Assembly: GCF_050589705.1 (NCBI RefSeq)
Contig: NZ_JBNGOT010000008.1
Location: 186,001-250,000, forward strand
Source of the DNA: Sunxiuqinia rutila
GTDB lineage: Bacteria > Bacteroidota > Bacteroidia > Bacteroidales > Prolixibacteraceae
Reading direction: 5' to 3'
Length of the DNA: 64,000 bases
A program made the translations under genes and the position numbers. The notes under the pieces were generated by a model. That model had not been told where the DNA came from, ran no database searches, and saw only the letters and a list, made by a program, of their open reading frames with translations. This document shows, piece by piece, positions 42,915-51,604 of the stretch. Numbering within the stretch: the stretch's first letter is position 1; every line of letters starts with the position of its first letter.

Positions 42915-45104
42915 CTAATTACCTAACTCCAGCTGGTTTTTCACCAAATTGTAATAAGCACCTTTCCGTGCCGTCAGTTCATTGTGATTACCAACTTCAA
43001 CGATCTCACCCCGGTCCAACACCACAATCTGGTCAGCATTCTTCACCGTACTCAACCGGTGAGCCACAACCACAACCGTCTTCCCCTCATACACCTGATC
43101 CAGGTTTTCCATAATTACCTTTTCATTATTGGCATCCAAGGCATTGGTCGCCTCGTCGAAGAACAAGTACTCCGGATTCTTATAAACCACCCGTGCAATC
43201 AGTATTCGCTGCTTTTGCCCCTGACTCAAGCCGTGTCCATCCTGACCAATTCGCGTGTTGTACCCCAAAGGCAACCCTTCTACAAAGTCCTGAATATTGG
43301 CCGTTTTTACGGCGAACAACAATTTCTCTTTATCAACCCGCTCATCGCCCACCACAATATTATTCACAATGGTATCTGAAAAAATAAATCCATCCTGCAT
43401 CACCGCACCAACCTTGGTACGCCACCACTGCTGCGAAAAGTTCTTCAAATCGGTATCGCCCACGCGAATTGCTCCGGATACCGGCGGATAAAACCCCAGC
43501 AACAATTTTACCAATGTCGTTTTACCACTTCCACTGGTTCCAACAATCGCGGTCAACTTCTTCTCCGGAATAGTCAGCCCAATCCGATTCAACACCTTGG
43601 GAGAATGTGGTCCTTCATACTGAAACACCAAATCGGAAATAACAATGGAACGCTCGGCCGGCATCGTATTAATGCGCGGATCTCCCTTCTTTTCCTCATC
43701 CTCTTTATTATGAATTTCCCCTAGTCGCTCCAAACTGATTTTCGCATCCTGCGCCAGGTGCATAAAACTAATAAGCTCGGAAAGCGGAGCATTCAACTGC
43801 CCGATAATGTACTGCACAGCCAACATCATCCCCAGGGTCATTTGCCCATTCAACACAGCCATAGCCGCCAAAACCGTAATAATAATATTTTTGGTTTCAT
43901 TGATAAAAACCGATCCCGCTTGCTGGTACTGATCCACCGACAAGTTTTGCACATTCACCCGAAACAGCCGCGCCTGAATACGCTCCCACTCCCAGCGCTT
44001 TTGCTTTTCGTAGTTATTCAGTTTGATTTCGGGCATCCCATTAATCAGCTGTATCAACATGCTTTGATTTTCGCTCAACTGGGCGAACTTTTTATAATCG
44101 AGCTGACGACGACGCTGCATAAATAAATACACCCACCCCATATACAAAACGGACCCGACAACAAACACCGCCAAAATCTGCCAACTGTAAATGGCCAGCA
44201 CGACACCAAAAATCACCAGGTTGAACAGCGAAAACAAAACACTCAGAGTTTGCGTGGTCAGAAACCGCTCAATCCTGCGATGATCTTGAATGCGCTGCAT
44301 TAAATCGCCAATCATTTTGGTATCAAAAAAGCCAATGGGCAATTTCATCAACTTTATCAGGAAGTCAGAAATAATGGAAATATTAATACGGGTACTGACA
44401 TGCAGCAAAATCCACGAACGGATAAAATCAACCGACATTTTACCCACAAACAACATCATCTGAGCTGCCAACACCAGGTAAATAAAGCTGATATCCTGGT
44501 TATTGATTCCAACATCAACAATGCTTTGTGTCAGAAATGGAAAAATCAGCTGAATAATGCTCGCGGCCAAAAAACCAATCAACAACTGCCCCACCAGGCG
44601 ACGATGCGGCCGAACATAGCGCCACAGAAACGCAAAACCTGTGCGGTCATCGGACTCATCATCCTGATCATAAAAAGCCGGCGTAGGCTGCAACATGAGG
44701 CAAATCCCCTTCTCCTCTCCGGCTGTCACCGTAGCCAACCAATGCTTCTTAAACTCCTGCTCATTATACTTCACCAAGCCAAAAGCCGGATCGGCCACAT
44801 ACACCTTCCCCTTTTTTACTTGGTAAACAACCACAAAATGGTTTTGATCCCAATGCACAATACAAGGCTTCGGAACATCCTTCACCAACTGGGCGTAAGT
44901 CACCTTGGTTCCCAAACTACGCATCCCAATCGCTTCTGCGGCATCACTGACACCAAGCAGCGAAACACCTTCGCGCGAAATGTGTGATTGTTCCCGTAAG
45001 TAGTTCAAATTGAAGTTGCGCCCGTAAAACTTGGCGATCATCCGCAGGCACGTTGGCCCGCAATCCATGGCGTCGGGTTGCTTATAATGAGGGAAACGAG
45101 GCAT
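42915..45104 (-). CDS. Peptidase C39-containing ABC transporter (bacteriocin/double-glycine peptide exporter)
   Basis: A 729-residue protein in three parts. An N-terminal C39 cysteine peptidase (1-130) has Gln9, Cys15 in QPDAMDCGPTC, His89 in WDQNHFVVVY and Asp105 in VADPAFG, so the catalytic set is complete. A six-helix membrane domain spans about 160-450. The ATPase domain has Walker A VGTSGSGKTT, signature LSQGQKQRILIAR and Walker B YLFFDEATNALDAN. Such transporters cut a double-glycine leader and export the peptide. No credible substrate precursor was found within several hundred bases on either side. Confidence 0.92.
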   Translation of the reverse strand: MPRFPHYKQPDAMDCGPTCLRMIAKFYGRNFNLNYLREQSHISREGVSLLGVSDAAEAIGMRSLGTKVTYAQLVKDVPKPCIVHWDQNHFVVVYQVKKGKVYVADPAFGLVKYNEQEFKKHWLATVTAGEEKGICLMLQPTPAFYDQDDESDDRTGFAFLWRYVRPHRRLVGQLLIGFLAASIIQLIFPFLTQSIVDVGINNQDISFIYLVLAAQMMLFVGKMSVDFIRSWILLHVSTRINISIISDFLIKLMKLPIGFFDTKMIGDLMQRIQDHRRIERFLTTQTLSVLFSLFNLVIFGVVLAIYSWQILAVFVVGSVLYMGWVYLFMQRRRQLDYKKFAQLSENQSMLIQLINGMPEIKLNNYEKQKRWEWERIQARLFRVNVQNLSVDQYQQAGSVFINETKNIIITVLAAMAVLNGQMTLGMMLAVQYIIGQLNAPLSELISFMHLAQDAKISLERLGEIHNKEDEEKKGDPRINTMPAERSIVISDLVFQYEGPHSPKVLNRIGLTIPEKKLTAIVGTSGSGKTTLVKLLLGFYPPVSGAIRVGDTDLKNFSQQWWRTKVGAVMQDGFIFSDTIVNNIVVGDERVDKEKLLFAVKTANIQDFVEGLPLGYNTRIGQDGHGLSQGQKQRILIARVVYKNPEYLFFDEATNALDANNEKVIMENLDQVYEGKTVVVVAHRLSTVKNADQIVVLDRGEIVEVGNHNELTARKGAYYNLVKNQLELGN

Positions 45105-45475
45105 AACACTATTTTACTCCTTAAAATTACAGGAAATCAACGTTCATTTGCCGCCCCTTGCGATTAGTTATTCACAATTGCCGGTTAATAGCGAAAGCCC
45201 GACACTTAGCCTCCAATAGCTTTCCGAAGAAATAAAAAGCACAATAGCGATTAATCCAAATACCGCCTATCTATTGTTCCTAACTCGACCATCGGAAAAG
45301 CCTTAAACTAGCTCCTTCCAATAAGCCCCCTCCTTCAAAAAAAATACACCACCCCGCTTGCTGGCACCTTCACCCCCATCAACAAAAACAAGCGCCATAT
45401 AAGTTTTTCAGAAATAAAAAAGACTACACATTCCAAAAAGCATTTCTATAACATATTTCACCCACAGAACCATCG
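45105..45475. other. Intergenic stretch between the divergent export operon and EF-G2 gene
   Basis: This region is AT-rich and separates two divergent units. The only short frame of note is 31 codons on the minus strand (45303-45398), encoding a GG-containing peptide with no recognisable leader pattern. No terminator is expected here, and no clear promoter for the export operon was seen. Near its right end ACCCAC-type half-site sequence (about 45461-45468) lies just upstream of the EF-G2 promoter. Confidence 0.4.
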
Positions 45476-45505
45476 TTGTTTGTTAATAAATTATTACTAA
45501 TTTTG
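45476..45505 (+). promoter_or_regulatory. Promoter candidate of the EF-G2 gene
   Basis: TTG (45476-45478), a 19-bp spacer and TAATTTTG (45498-45505) fit the Bacteroidota consensus exactly. The predicted transcript begins near 45512, giving a leader of about 50 bases. In Bacteroides thetaiotaomicron the equivalent gene is activated on carbon limitation by a CRP-like regulator (recalled knowledge); a binding site for it is not proven here. Confidence 0.6.
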
Positions 45506-45564
45506 GTGACTTCCATAGGAAATTCAACCTACAAAACGTGTTTTAACCAATAAAAACTAACGAA

Positions 45565-47721
45565 ATGAAAATCTATAAAACAGATCAAATCCGCAACATT
45601 GCTTTAATTGGAAATGCTGGCAGTGGGAAAACCACCCTCGCAGAAGCCATGCTGTTTGAGGGTGGAGTAATCAACCGGCGAGGCGAGGTTTCATCCCAAA
45701 ATACCGTATCTGACTACCTGCCCATCGAGCACGACTATGGCAACTCAGTCTTCTCCACTGTTCTCCACTCCTTCTGCAACGACAAAAAAATTAACATTAT
45801 CGACACCCCGGGAATGGACGATTTCCGCGGAAGTGTTGTTTCCGCACTTCATGTTGTCGGAAGCGCCATTGTAACCATCAACACCCCTCACGGAATAGAA
45901 GCCGGCACTGAATCCGTGTGCCTCCACACTGAAAAAGCCGGCAAACCAATGATCTTTGTATTCAACCAACTGGATCACGAAAACGTCAATTTTGAGCAAA
46001 CTGTCGACCAGGCCAAAAGCATCTTTGGCAACAAAGTAACCGTTGTTCAATACCCTGTCAACGCCGGCCCTGGCTTCGATTCAATTATTGACGTCTTGAA
46101 AATGAAGCTTTACAAATATCCGGCAGATGGTGGCAAACCCGAAATCCTGGAAATTCCGGACGATGAAAAAGAACGCGCTGACGAACTACACAACGAACTG
46201 GTTGAAATGGCGGCAGAAAATGACGAAGCCCTCATGGAACTTTATTTTGAAAAGGGAAGCCTCAGCGAAGACGAAATGCGCCAGGGCATCAAACTTGGCA
46301 TGATCGACCGAAGCCTATTCCCGGTGTTCTGTGCGGCTGCCAAACACAACATGGGCGTTGGCCGCCTACTCGAATTCATCGCCAACATCACACCATCGCC
46401 TGCCGAAGCCGTCGAAGTACCTGAAATCAATGGAAAAGAAGTAAAAAAAGGGGAAGACGCACCAACTTCGCTGATGGTTTTCAAAACAACCATCGAGCAG
46501 CACGTGGGGGAAATTACCTATTTCAAGGTAATGAGTGGCACCGTAAAAGAAGGACAAGACCTGATCATTGCCAAAAATGGCAACAAAGAACGCATCTCCC
46601 AGCTCTTTGTTTCTGCCGGAAAAAACAGAACAAAAGTAGCGGCCATGACCGCAGGCGACATTGGCGCCACGGTAAAAATGAAAGATGTCAATGTCAACAA
46701 CTCCCTCAGCGAAAAATCAGCCGGTTACAAGTTTGCCGAAATCAAATTCCCGCCTTCCAGACACACCGTTGCCTTGAAAGCCGTAAACGAAGCTGACGAG
46801 GAAAAGATCAGCGAAAGCTTCCAAAAGCTACACGATCAAGATCCGACCTACATCGTGGAGTATTCAAAAGAATTGAAGCAAATGCTGGTGCACTGCCAAG
46901 GCGAATACCATCTGAACACACTAAAATGGTTCTACAACAACGAATACAAACTCGACATCGAATTTGACAAACCCAAAATTCCTTACCGTGAAACCATCAC
47001 CAAACTAGCCCAAGCTGACTACCGACACAAAAAACAATCGGGCGGCGCCGGACAGTTTGGAGAAGTTCACCTGTTTATCGAGCCCTACATCGATGGCGTT
47101 GAACCAAAGACATTGGTATCCATGAATGGCAAAGAACAAAAACTCTCCATTCGCGACACCCAGGAGTACCCGCTTTCGTGGGGTGGAAAACTCATCTTCC
47201 ACAACTGCATCGTGGGCGGCTCCATTGATGCCCGCTTCCTTCCTGCCATCCTCAAAGGAATCATGGAAAAAATGGAAGAAGGTCCACTTACCGGATCATA
47301 TGCGCGAGACATTCGGGTTTACGTTTACGATGGCAAAATGCACCCGGTAGACTCCAACGAAATCTCGTTCAAACTTGCCGGACGAAATGCGTTCTCTCAG
47401 GCCTTCAAAAATGCTGGTCCCAAGATCCTGGAGCCCATTTACAACCTGGAAGTTTTCGTACAAAGCGATCGCATGGGAGACGTCATGAGCGACCTCCAGG
47501 GACGACGCGCATTAATCATGGGCATGGGCAGCGAAAGAGGCTTCGAAAAGATCAATGCCAAAGTCCCACTGAAGGAAATGCACAAATACATCACCGCCCT
47601 CAGTTCTTTAACACAAGGGCGCGGAAGCTTCTCCATTGCATTTGACGGCTATGAAAAAGTACCACAGGAAGTACAAGAAGAGCTTCTGGCAGCTTATGCC
47701 GCCGAACAGGAAGAAGATTAA
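45565..47721 (+). CDS. fusA2: Elongation factor G paralogue EF-G2, probable GTPase-deficient form
   Basis: A 718-residue protein with the full five-domain EF-G layout but divergent GTPase motifs. The P-loop is GNAGSGKTTL (16-25). Switch I lacks RGITIT. Switch II is DTPGMDDF (80-87), with Met84 where EF-G has its catalytic histidine. G4 is NQLD (134-137) instead of NKMD. Domain IV is present (KKQSGGAGQFGEVHL, DGKMHPVDSNEISFKL). A paralogue in Bacteroides thetaiotaomicron has been reported to support translation without GTP hydrolysis during carbon limitation and to matter for gut colonisation; the same class is likely here. It stands alone with its own promoter and terminator. Confidence 0.9.
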   Translation: MKIYKTDQIRNIALIGNAGSGKTTLAEAMLFEGGVINRRGEVSSQNTVSDYLPIEHDYGNSVFSTVLHSFCNDKKINIIDTPGMDDFRGSVVSALHVVGSAIVTINTPHGIEAGTESVCLHTEKAGKPMIFVFNQLDHENVNFEQTVDQAKSIFGNKVTVVQYPVNAGPGFDSIIDVLKMKLYKYPADGGKPEILEIPDDEKERADELHNELVEMAAENDEALMELYFEKGSLSEDEMRQGIKLGMIDRSLFPVFCAAAKHNMGVGRLLEFIANITPSPAEAVEVPEINGKEVKKGEDAPTSLMVFKTTIEQHVGEITYFKVMSGTVKEGQDLIIAKNGNKERISQLFVSAGKNRTKVAAMTAGDIGATVKMKDVNVNNSLSEKSAGYKFAEIKFPPSRHTVALKAVNEADEEKISESFQKLHDQDPTYIVEYSKELKQMLVHCQGEYHLNTLKWFYNNEYKLDIEFDKPKIPYRETITKLAQADYRHKKQSGGAGQFGEVHLFIEPYIDGVEPKTLVSMNGKEQKLSIRDTQEYPLSWGGKLIFHNCIVGGSIDARFLPAILKGIMEKMEEGPLTGSYARDIRVYVYDGKMHPVDSNEISFKLAGRNAFSQAFKNAGPKILEPIYNLEVFVQSDRMGDVMSDLQGRRALIMGMGSERGFEKINAKVPLKEMHKYITALSSLTQGRGSFSIAFDGYEKVPQEVQEELLAAYAAEQEED

Positions 47722-47773
47722 CAAAAGACCATTTCTAATCCTATCATAACTAGCATTCAAACTAATTATGACT

Positions 47774-47804
47774 AAAACCCCGGACAGCCTATCCGGGGTT
47801 TTCA
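47774..47804 (+). terminator. Rho-independent terminator of the EF-G2 gene
   Basis: AAAACCCCGGA (47774-47784) and TCCGGGGTTTT (47792-47802) form a perfect 11-bp stem with a CAGCCTA loop. It lies 52 bases past the stop codon. Confidence 0.9.
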
Positions 47805-47809
47805 ATTTA

Positions 47810-47821
47810 CCCCCCCCCCCC
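47810..47821. repeat. Run of 12 cytosines
   Basis: Twelve consecutive C residues directly follow the EF-G2 terminator, with further C-rich sequence after it (TTCACCCCCTCC). It is about 90 bp upstream of the promoter of the LruC-domain gene. Such a run is prone to length change by slippage and to sequencing error. Confidence 0.8.
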
Positions 47822-47895
47822 TTCACCCCCTCCAACATCCCACATGCTTTTTCTCCATACGCAAATAGCGCTGCCTCCTCACTAAAACTCATATG

Positions 47896-47942
47896 TGGGT
47901 AAAATTACCCATTGTGCATAATTCGCAAGTGCCCTAAGTTTG
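47896..47942 (+). promoter_or_regulatory. Promoter with adjacent palindromic operator for the LruC-domain gene
   Basis: TTG (47912-47914), a 20-bp spacer and TAAGTTTG (47935-47942) match the Bacteroidota promoter consensus. Directly upstream is TGGGTAAAATTACCCA (47896-47911), a perfect inverted repeat with 7-bp arms, in the usual activator position from about -38 to -53. The predicted leader is about 85 bases. The arrangement suggests activation by a dimeric DNA-binding regulator, for example of the LuxR/NarL type; the regulator is not in the window. Confidence 0.62.
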
Positions 47943-48033
47943 TTCCGATGTATGGCCACAGCCTATTTCAAAGCCATACGGAGTAACATAAAAACAAATC
48001 TTTATTACAAATAAAAAAGTAAAATCATTTTTT

Positions 48034-49347
48034 ATGAAAAGAGCGATTCTAAACTACCAAAAGGGCATCATGTTCATCCTAGCTTTAATTACAGTTGGAC
48101 TAACGTACCAAAGCTGCGAGGAGGTTGACATGACTGACAGACAAACACTAAAAGACCTGGTAATTGACTATCCCTGCAAAGAAGTCTGCCTGGTGGCAGG
48201 TCAACACATGCAAGTTGGCACAGTCATCGTTTCGCAGGACGGAGATGACATTCACGTTACCTACAACGTAACCGAATCAGGTGTTTACCTCACTGAGATT
48301 CATCTTGACATTTTTGCCGACCTCGACCAATTTGACGCAGCAAAAAAACTAAGCGGCGGTGGAGCCATTCCCGGAAAATTTGAATTTAAAAAGAGCTGGA
48401 AAGCATCTGCTATGATGACTAGCTATACCGTTGTTGTTCCCAAAGAATACATCGATGAGATAGCTCCTAATGCCGACTGCTTCTATATTGCATCACACGC
48501 AGCTCTTTCCAATGGCGAAACAGCCTGGGGGGGATTCTGCACTGAAACCGACAAAGGAGTTTCATTGAGCGATGCCATGCAGTTTCCAGGCAACAACTGG
48601 GGAGTATACTTCGAATTCTGCCTTGACGAGTGCCTTACCACCGTTGACTTCACCTATGCCTGGGAAGACCTTATGAAAGACGGTGCTGACGGTAACGACG
48701 GTGACTACAATGACTTGGTCATAAAATCAGACGTTCTCCGCTCTCAGGATATGCTGGTAATTTCGATCTACGCATCAGCCAGAGGAGCCAGCTACGATCA
48801 CGCGTTCAAAATCAAAATTCCAAAAACAGGAATCGCTGATGCCCTGACTGGCGGGATCAACGGACACGCCGACATCGAAGAAGATGGAGACTACTATATC
48901 ATTACGGTATTTGCGAGTACAAAAGCTGTTTTACCAGCAGAAAACGAGGCTCCCTATCCATTTGTTGCCAACACATTGCCAACAGACACGGATTGCGAAC
49001 CTCACGCCAACGCCATCATTACAATTCTGACCGATGAGAATTTTGATTTCGATCCGGACTTCCCCTATGAACCATTCATTACGGTGCACCCGGGAACGAC
49101 CAACGCCTACGACCTGAACATTTGGGAGCTCCAAGCCAACCTAGCCGATGGCTCAACGTGGATTGACGAAGAAGGAAAAGAACACCCGAATGGCATCATT
49201 ATTCCCTACAACTGGCAATGGCCGTATGAAAAAACATACATTGGCGAAGCTTACGCAGGCTTCACCAGCATCACTGACGGCTGGAATCCCAACTGGGCAG
49301 ATAACCTGACTGATGCAACCAAAGTTTTTGATCTAATCTGTGAATAG
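48034..49347 (+). CDS. LruC-domain lipoprotein
   Basis: A 437-residue exported protein. The N-terminal signal ends in LTYQSC, with Cys28 the likely lipidation site. The central part carries the LruC (DUF4842-type) signature FTYAWEDLMKDGADGNDGDYNDLVI (near 205-229), an acidic calcium-binding-like loop, followed by beta-rich segments such as DMLVISIYASARGASYDHAFKIKIP. An acidic C-terminal region (NFDFDPDFPYEPFI) follows. LruC-domain proteins occur as secreted or surface proteins in Bacteroidota and Leptospira; their role is unknown. It has a dedicated promoter and terminator and is followed by convergent glycosyltransferase genes. Confidence 0.8.
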   Translation: MKRAILNYQKGIMFILALITVGLTYQSCEEVDMTDRQTLKDLVIDYPCKEVCLVAGQHMQVGTVIVSQDGDDIHVTYNVTESGVYLTEIHLDIFADLDQFDAAKKLSGGGAIPGKFEFKKSWKASAMMTSYTVVVPKEYIDEIAPNADCFYIASHAALSNGETAWGGFCTETDKGVSLSDAMQFPGNNWGVYFEFCLDECLTTVDFTYAWEDLMKDGADGNDGDYNDLVIKSDVLRSQDMLVISIYASARGASYDHAFKIKIPKTGIADALTGGINGHADIEEDGDYYIITVFASTKAVLPAENEAPYPFVANTLPTDTDCEPHANAIITILTDENFDFDPDFPYEPFITVHPGTTNAYDLNIWELQANLADGSTWIDEEGKEHPNGIIIPYNWQWPYEKTYIGEAYAGFTSITDGWNPNWADNLTDATKVFDLICE

Positions 49348-49398
49348 CTTAACTGAATCACATTTCTGAATATCCCGATTTGAATAATTCGACAAAAA

Positions 49399-49430
49399 CA
49401 AATAGGCAGCCAATTCTGGTTGCCTATTTG
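49399..49430. terminator. Bidirectional terminator between the LruC gene and the glycosyltransferase block
   Basis: CAAATAGGCAGCCA (49399-49412) pairs with TGGTTGCCTATTTG (49417-49430), 14 bp with one G-T wobble, around an ATTC loop. On the minus strand a T-rich TTTTTGTC follows. It lies between two convergent units. Confidence 0.8.
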
Positions 49431-49458
49431 CATTACAATCCACCTTGCATAAAGGCAA

Positions 49459-50394
49459 CTATTTTCGCTTCAAAAACGGTAACATCTTCTTAACTCCAAA
49501 CTTCAAGCGATTCAGAAAAACTGCCCAAAATAAGTAGCGCCCTAAGCGTAATTTCAAGCCTTCATCAACCTTAATCACAGAAGAAATAAACCGTTTATCG
49601 GTCGGAAGATGAATCAGAAAACAATCTTCGTAGGCCTTCCAACTGTTTTGAACATGCAAAGTTGGCACACTCCAAAACCGGGCAATTCCTCCAAAAGTAC
49701 CAACATCGCAACAGTAGCCCCCTTCGCGCATCATTTTTTCCAGAGCAACAGACACCAACACCTCATCACCCTGATGATGAAACAATGCGTAGTCTTCGAA
49801 GTAGTGTTGTTGCACCAGCCGAATCTCTTCACTCAACCGACTAAAAAAAGCAGCATCACCTCCTAAAAACTCACCGCCACACCATAAGCCCAACGATGAT
49901 TCACCCTTCATCAAAATTTCCTTATCCTGAATCAAACGCTCTCTCCCATATGCCGGGTAGCGCTGAGCTGTTACATCGTAAAAAGCAGGAATATTATTAC
50001 GGATACAATTTTTTAGATTTTGCGGCATTGAACTCAAACACAATACATCACTGTCAACCAATACACAATAACCTCCCTGCTCTCCCAAAGAGCCAAAATA
50101 CCGAAATACGTCCAACTTAAAATGGGCTGAATAAAATGCAATCCCACGCGGTACATCCAACTGAAAGGGAATTTCAACAAACTGCAACTTCTTGGAATAT
50201 CGTTCAAGATATTCCTGCTGATTAGTCAATACCACCAACGGTTTTGAAGTAAAAAACTGCAGGGAGTCAGACAAACTCTCACAACACTTCATGTAAGTTT
50301 GAATTTGCCGATCAAAATCACCGTGTACGCCATTAGTTGCTGCCGATTTGCTCTCAAAATCAACATACATCAAAGTGTAAAACTGATAATCCAT
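49459..50394 (-). CDS. Putative GT-A-type glycosyltransferase
   Basis: A 311-residue cytoplasmic protein without signal peptide. VLVDSDVLCL (111-120) contains the Asp-x-Asp metal-binding pair (Asp114, Asp116) of GT-A sugar transferases, and AHFKLDVFRYF before it resembles the nucleotide-sugar region of GT8-like enzymes. Other conserved-looking segments are SLGLWCGGEFLGGDAAFF (about 167-184) and HQGDEVLVSVAL (about 206-217). Family membership is not certain. It ends a minus-strand block with two clear glycosyltransferases, so it probably acts on the same glycan. Confidence 0.6.
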   Translation of the reverse strand: MDYQFYTLMYVDFESKSAATNGVHGDFDRQIQTYMKCCESLSDSLQFFTSKPLVVLTNQQEYLERYSKKLQFVEIPFQLDVPRGIAFYSAHFKLDVFRYFGSLGEQGGYCVLVDSDVLCLSSMPQNLKNCIRNNIPAFYDVTAQRYPAYGRERLIQDKEILMKGESSLGLWCGGEFLGGDAAFFSRLSEEIRLVQQHYFEDYALFHHQGDEVLVSVALEKMMREGGYCCDVGTFGGIARFWSVPTLHVQNSWKAYEDCFLIHLPTDKRFISSVIKVDEGLKLRLGRYLFWAVFLNRLKFGVKKMLPFLKRK

Positions 50395-50457
50395 ACACTC
50401 AACTTTCTAATTTAATTTCAGCTTCGAAAAGAAACGCCTATTGAAAAAAATGCTGAA

Positions 50458-51603
50458 TCATTTCCTTCTTGAGCGAGTCAATCCATATTGACCAGAAACT
50501 TCAGCTGAAACACTAATTTCTCCTTGCAAAATTTCGATCAACCGACTCTCAAACTTTCGAAGCGTAAACTCTTTTTCATACTTACGATATCCTGCCTGCC
50601 CCATTCGAACACGCAAATCCTCGTCTTTAATTAACACTTCAAGCTTATCGGCTAGCGAAACCACATCTTTCTGGGGAACCAAAAAACCGGTAACACCATC
50701 TTCAACAACATCCGGAATCCCTCCTTCAAAAGTCGACACCACCGGCAGTCGATACTGCATGGCCTCCACATTAACCAAGCCAAAGGTTTCAGCTTTATAA
50801 TAAGTTGGAAATGCAAAAATTGAAGCAGCACTAAATACCTGCTCCTTTTCCTCCCCAAACTTACACCCCACATAACTCACTTGTGCTGAAAGCCCCTTTT
50901 CTTCAATCAGCTCAACAAGCTCCATCCCGGAGATATCACCATCACCCCCAGCCAAGGTACAACGAAAAGAACAGTTGCGCTCTTTCAACAGCAAACAAGC
51001 ATCCAACAAAACTTCCACCCCCTTCGCTCGAATCAGATTTGAAAGAAACAAAATTTCGGGAATGTCCTCCTTTTCCTGCCCATTCCGATAATGGGCAGCA
51101 GTCACCCCATTCGGACAAATCCTGATCTGCCCGGGCTGAACATAGGGGGCAACATCAGAATACAAATGTTGTGACAAAAGAATGACAGCAGAGTTAGCAA
51201 ACGCAAAATGAAAGAGCCTTCGAAAAAAGAAGCTATCTTTCCTCTCTTCAAAGCCTTTATTGTGCAAATGATACACCAGAGGAACCCGAAATAACTTCAA
51301 CAGAAAAATTAGAATAAAATCCTTTAAAAAGGCAGCCCCCGTAGTTGTCAAGGCAAAATAACAAACAGAAGGACGTCTTCGAACCAGCTCCTTAAAAAGC
51401 CTTCCCGTGATCAGCAAGCCTTTATAGAACTTTCGAAACGTCAATTCGCCAGACTCATTCACTTCATCCGACAACAAGAGGTTAATATACCTGGTATTGA
51501 AAGCCCGATTAATCTCCCGACTCTCTTTAATAGACAGTCCCACAATGGAAGAGCCATGAATGGCTGACGGCCAATGAAGAAGAAACAAAACATCTGGCTT
51601 CAT
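50458..51603 (-). CDS. Glycosyltransferase family 4 (GT-B) protein
   Basis: A 381-residue GT-B glycosyltransferase. The C-terminal domain has the typical order EILFLSNLIRAKGVEVLLDAC (about 182-202), FRCTLAGGDGDI, FAFPTYYKAETFGLVNVEAMQYRLPVVSTFEGGIPDVVEDG (about 261-301) with the E-x7-E motif of GT4 enzymes, and a final SLADKLEVLI helix. It probably adds a sugar from a nucleotide donor to a cell-surface glycan on the cytoplasmic side of the membrane. Its start lies 1 bp after the end of the upstream glycosyltransferase gene. Confidence 0.88.
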   Translation of the reverse strand: MKPDVLFLLHWPSAIHGSSIVGLSIKESREINRAFNTRYINLLLSDEVNESGELTFRKFYKGLLITGRLFKELVRRRPSVCYFALTTTGAAFLKDFILIFLLKLFRVPLVYHLHNKGFEERKDSFFFRRLFHFAFANSAVILLSQHLYSDVAPYVQPGQIRICPNGVTAAHYRNGQEKEDIPEILFLSNLIRAKGVEVLLDACLLLKERNCSFRCTLAGGDGDISGMELVELIEEKGLSAQVSYVGCKFGEEKEQVFSAASIFAFPTYYKAETFGLVNVEAMQYRLPVVSTFEGGIPDVVEDGVTGFLVPQKDVVSLADKLEVLIKDEDLRVRMGQAGYRKYEKEFTLRKFESRLIEILQGEISVSAEVSGQYGLTRSRRK

Positions 51604-51604
51604 A

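Noticed and set aside
45303..45398. 31-codon minus-strand frame upstream of the C39 transporter, with GG pairs
   Set aside because: It begins MALVFVDGGEGASKRGG, without the helical, acidic leader pattern of double-glycine precursors and with no start signals. Probably chance.
47608..47892. Minus-strand frame of 94 codons over the end of the EF-G2 gene and its terminator
   Set aside because: It runs through the terminator and poly-C tract and antisense to a strong gene. Its protein looks random.
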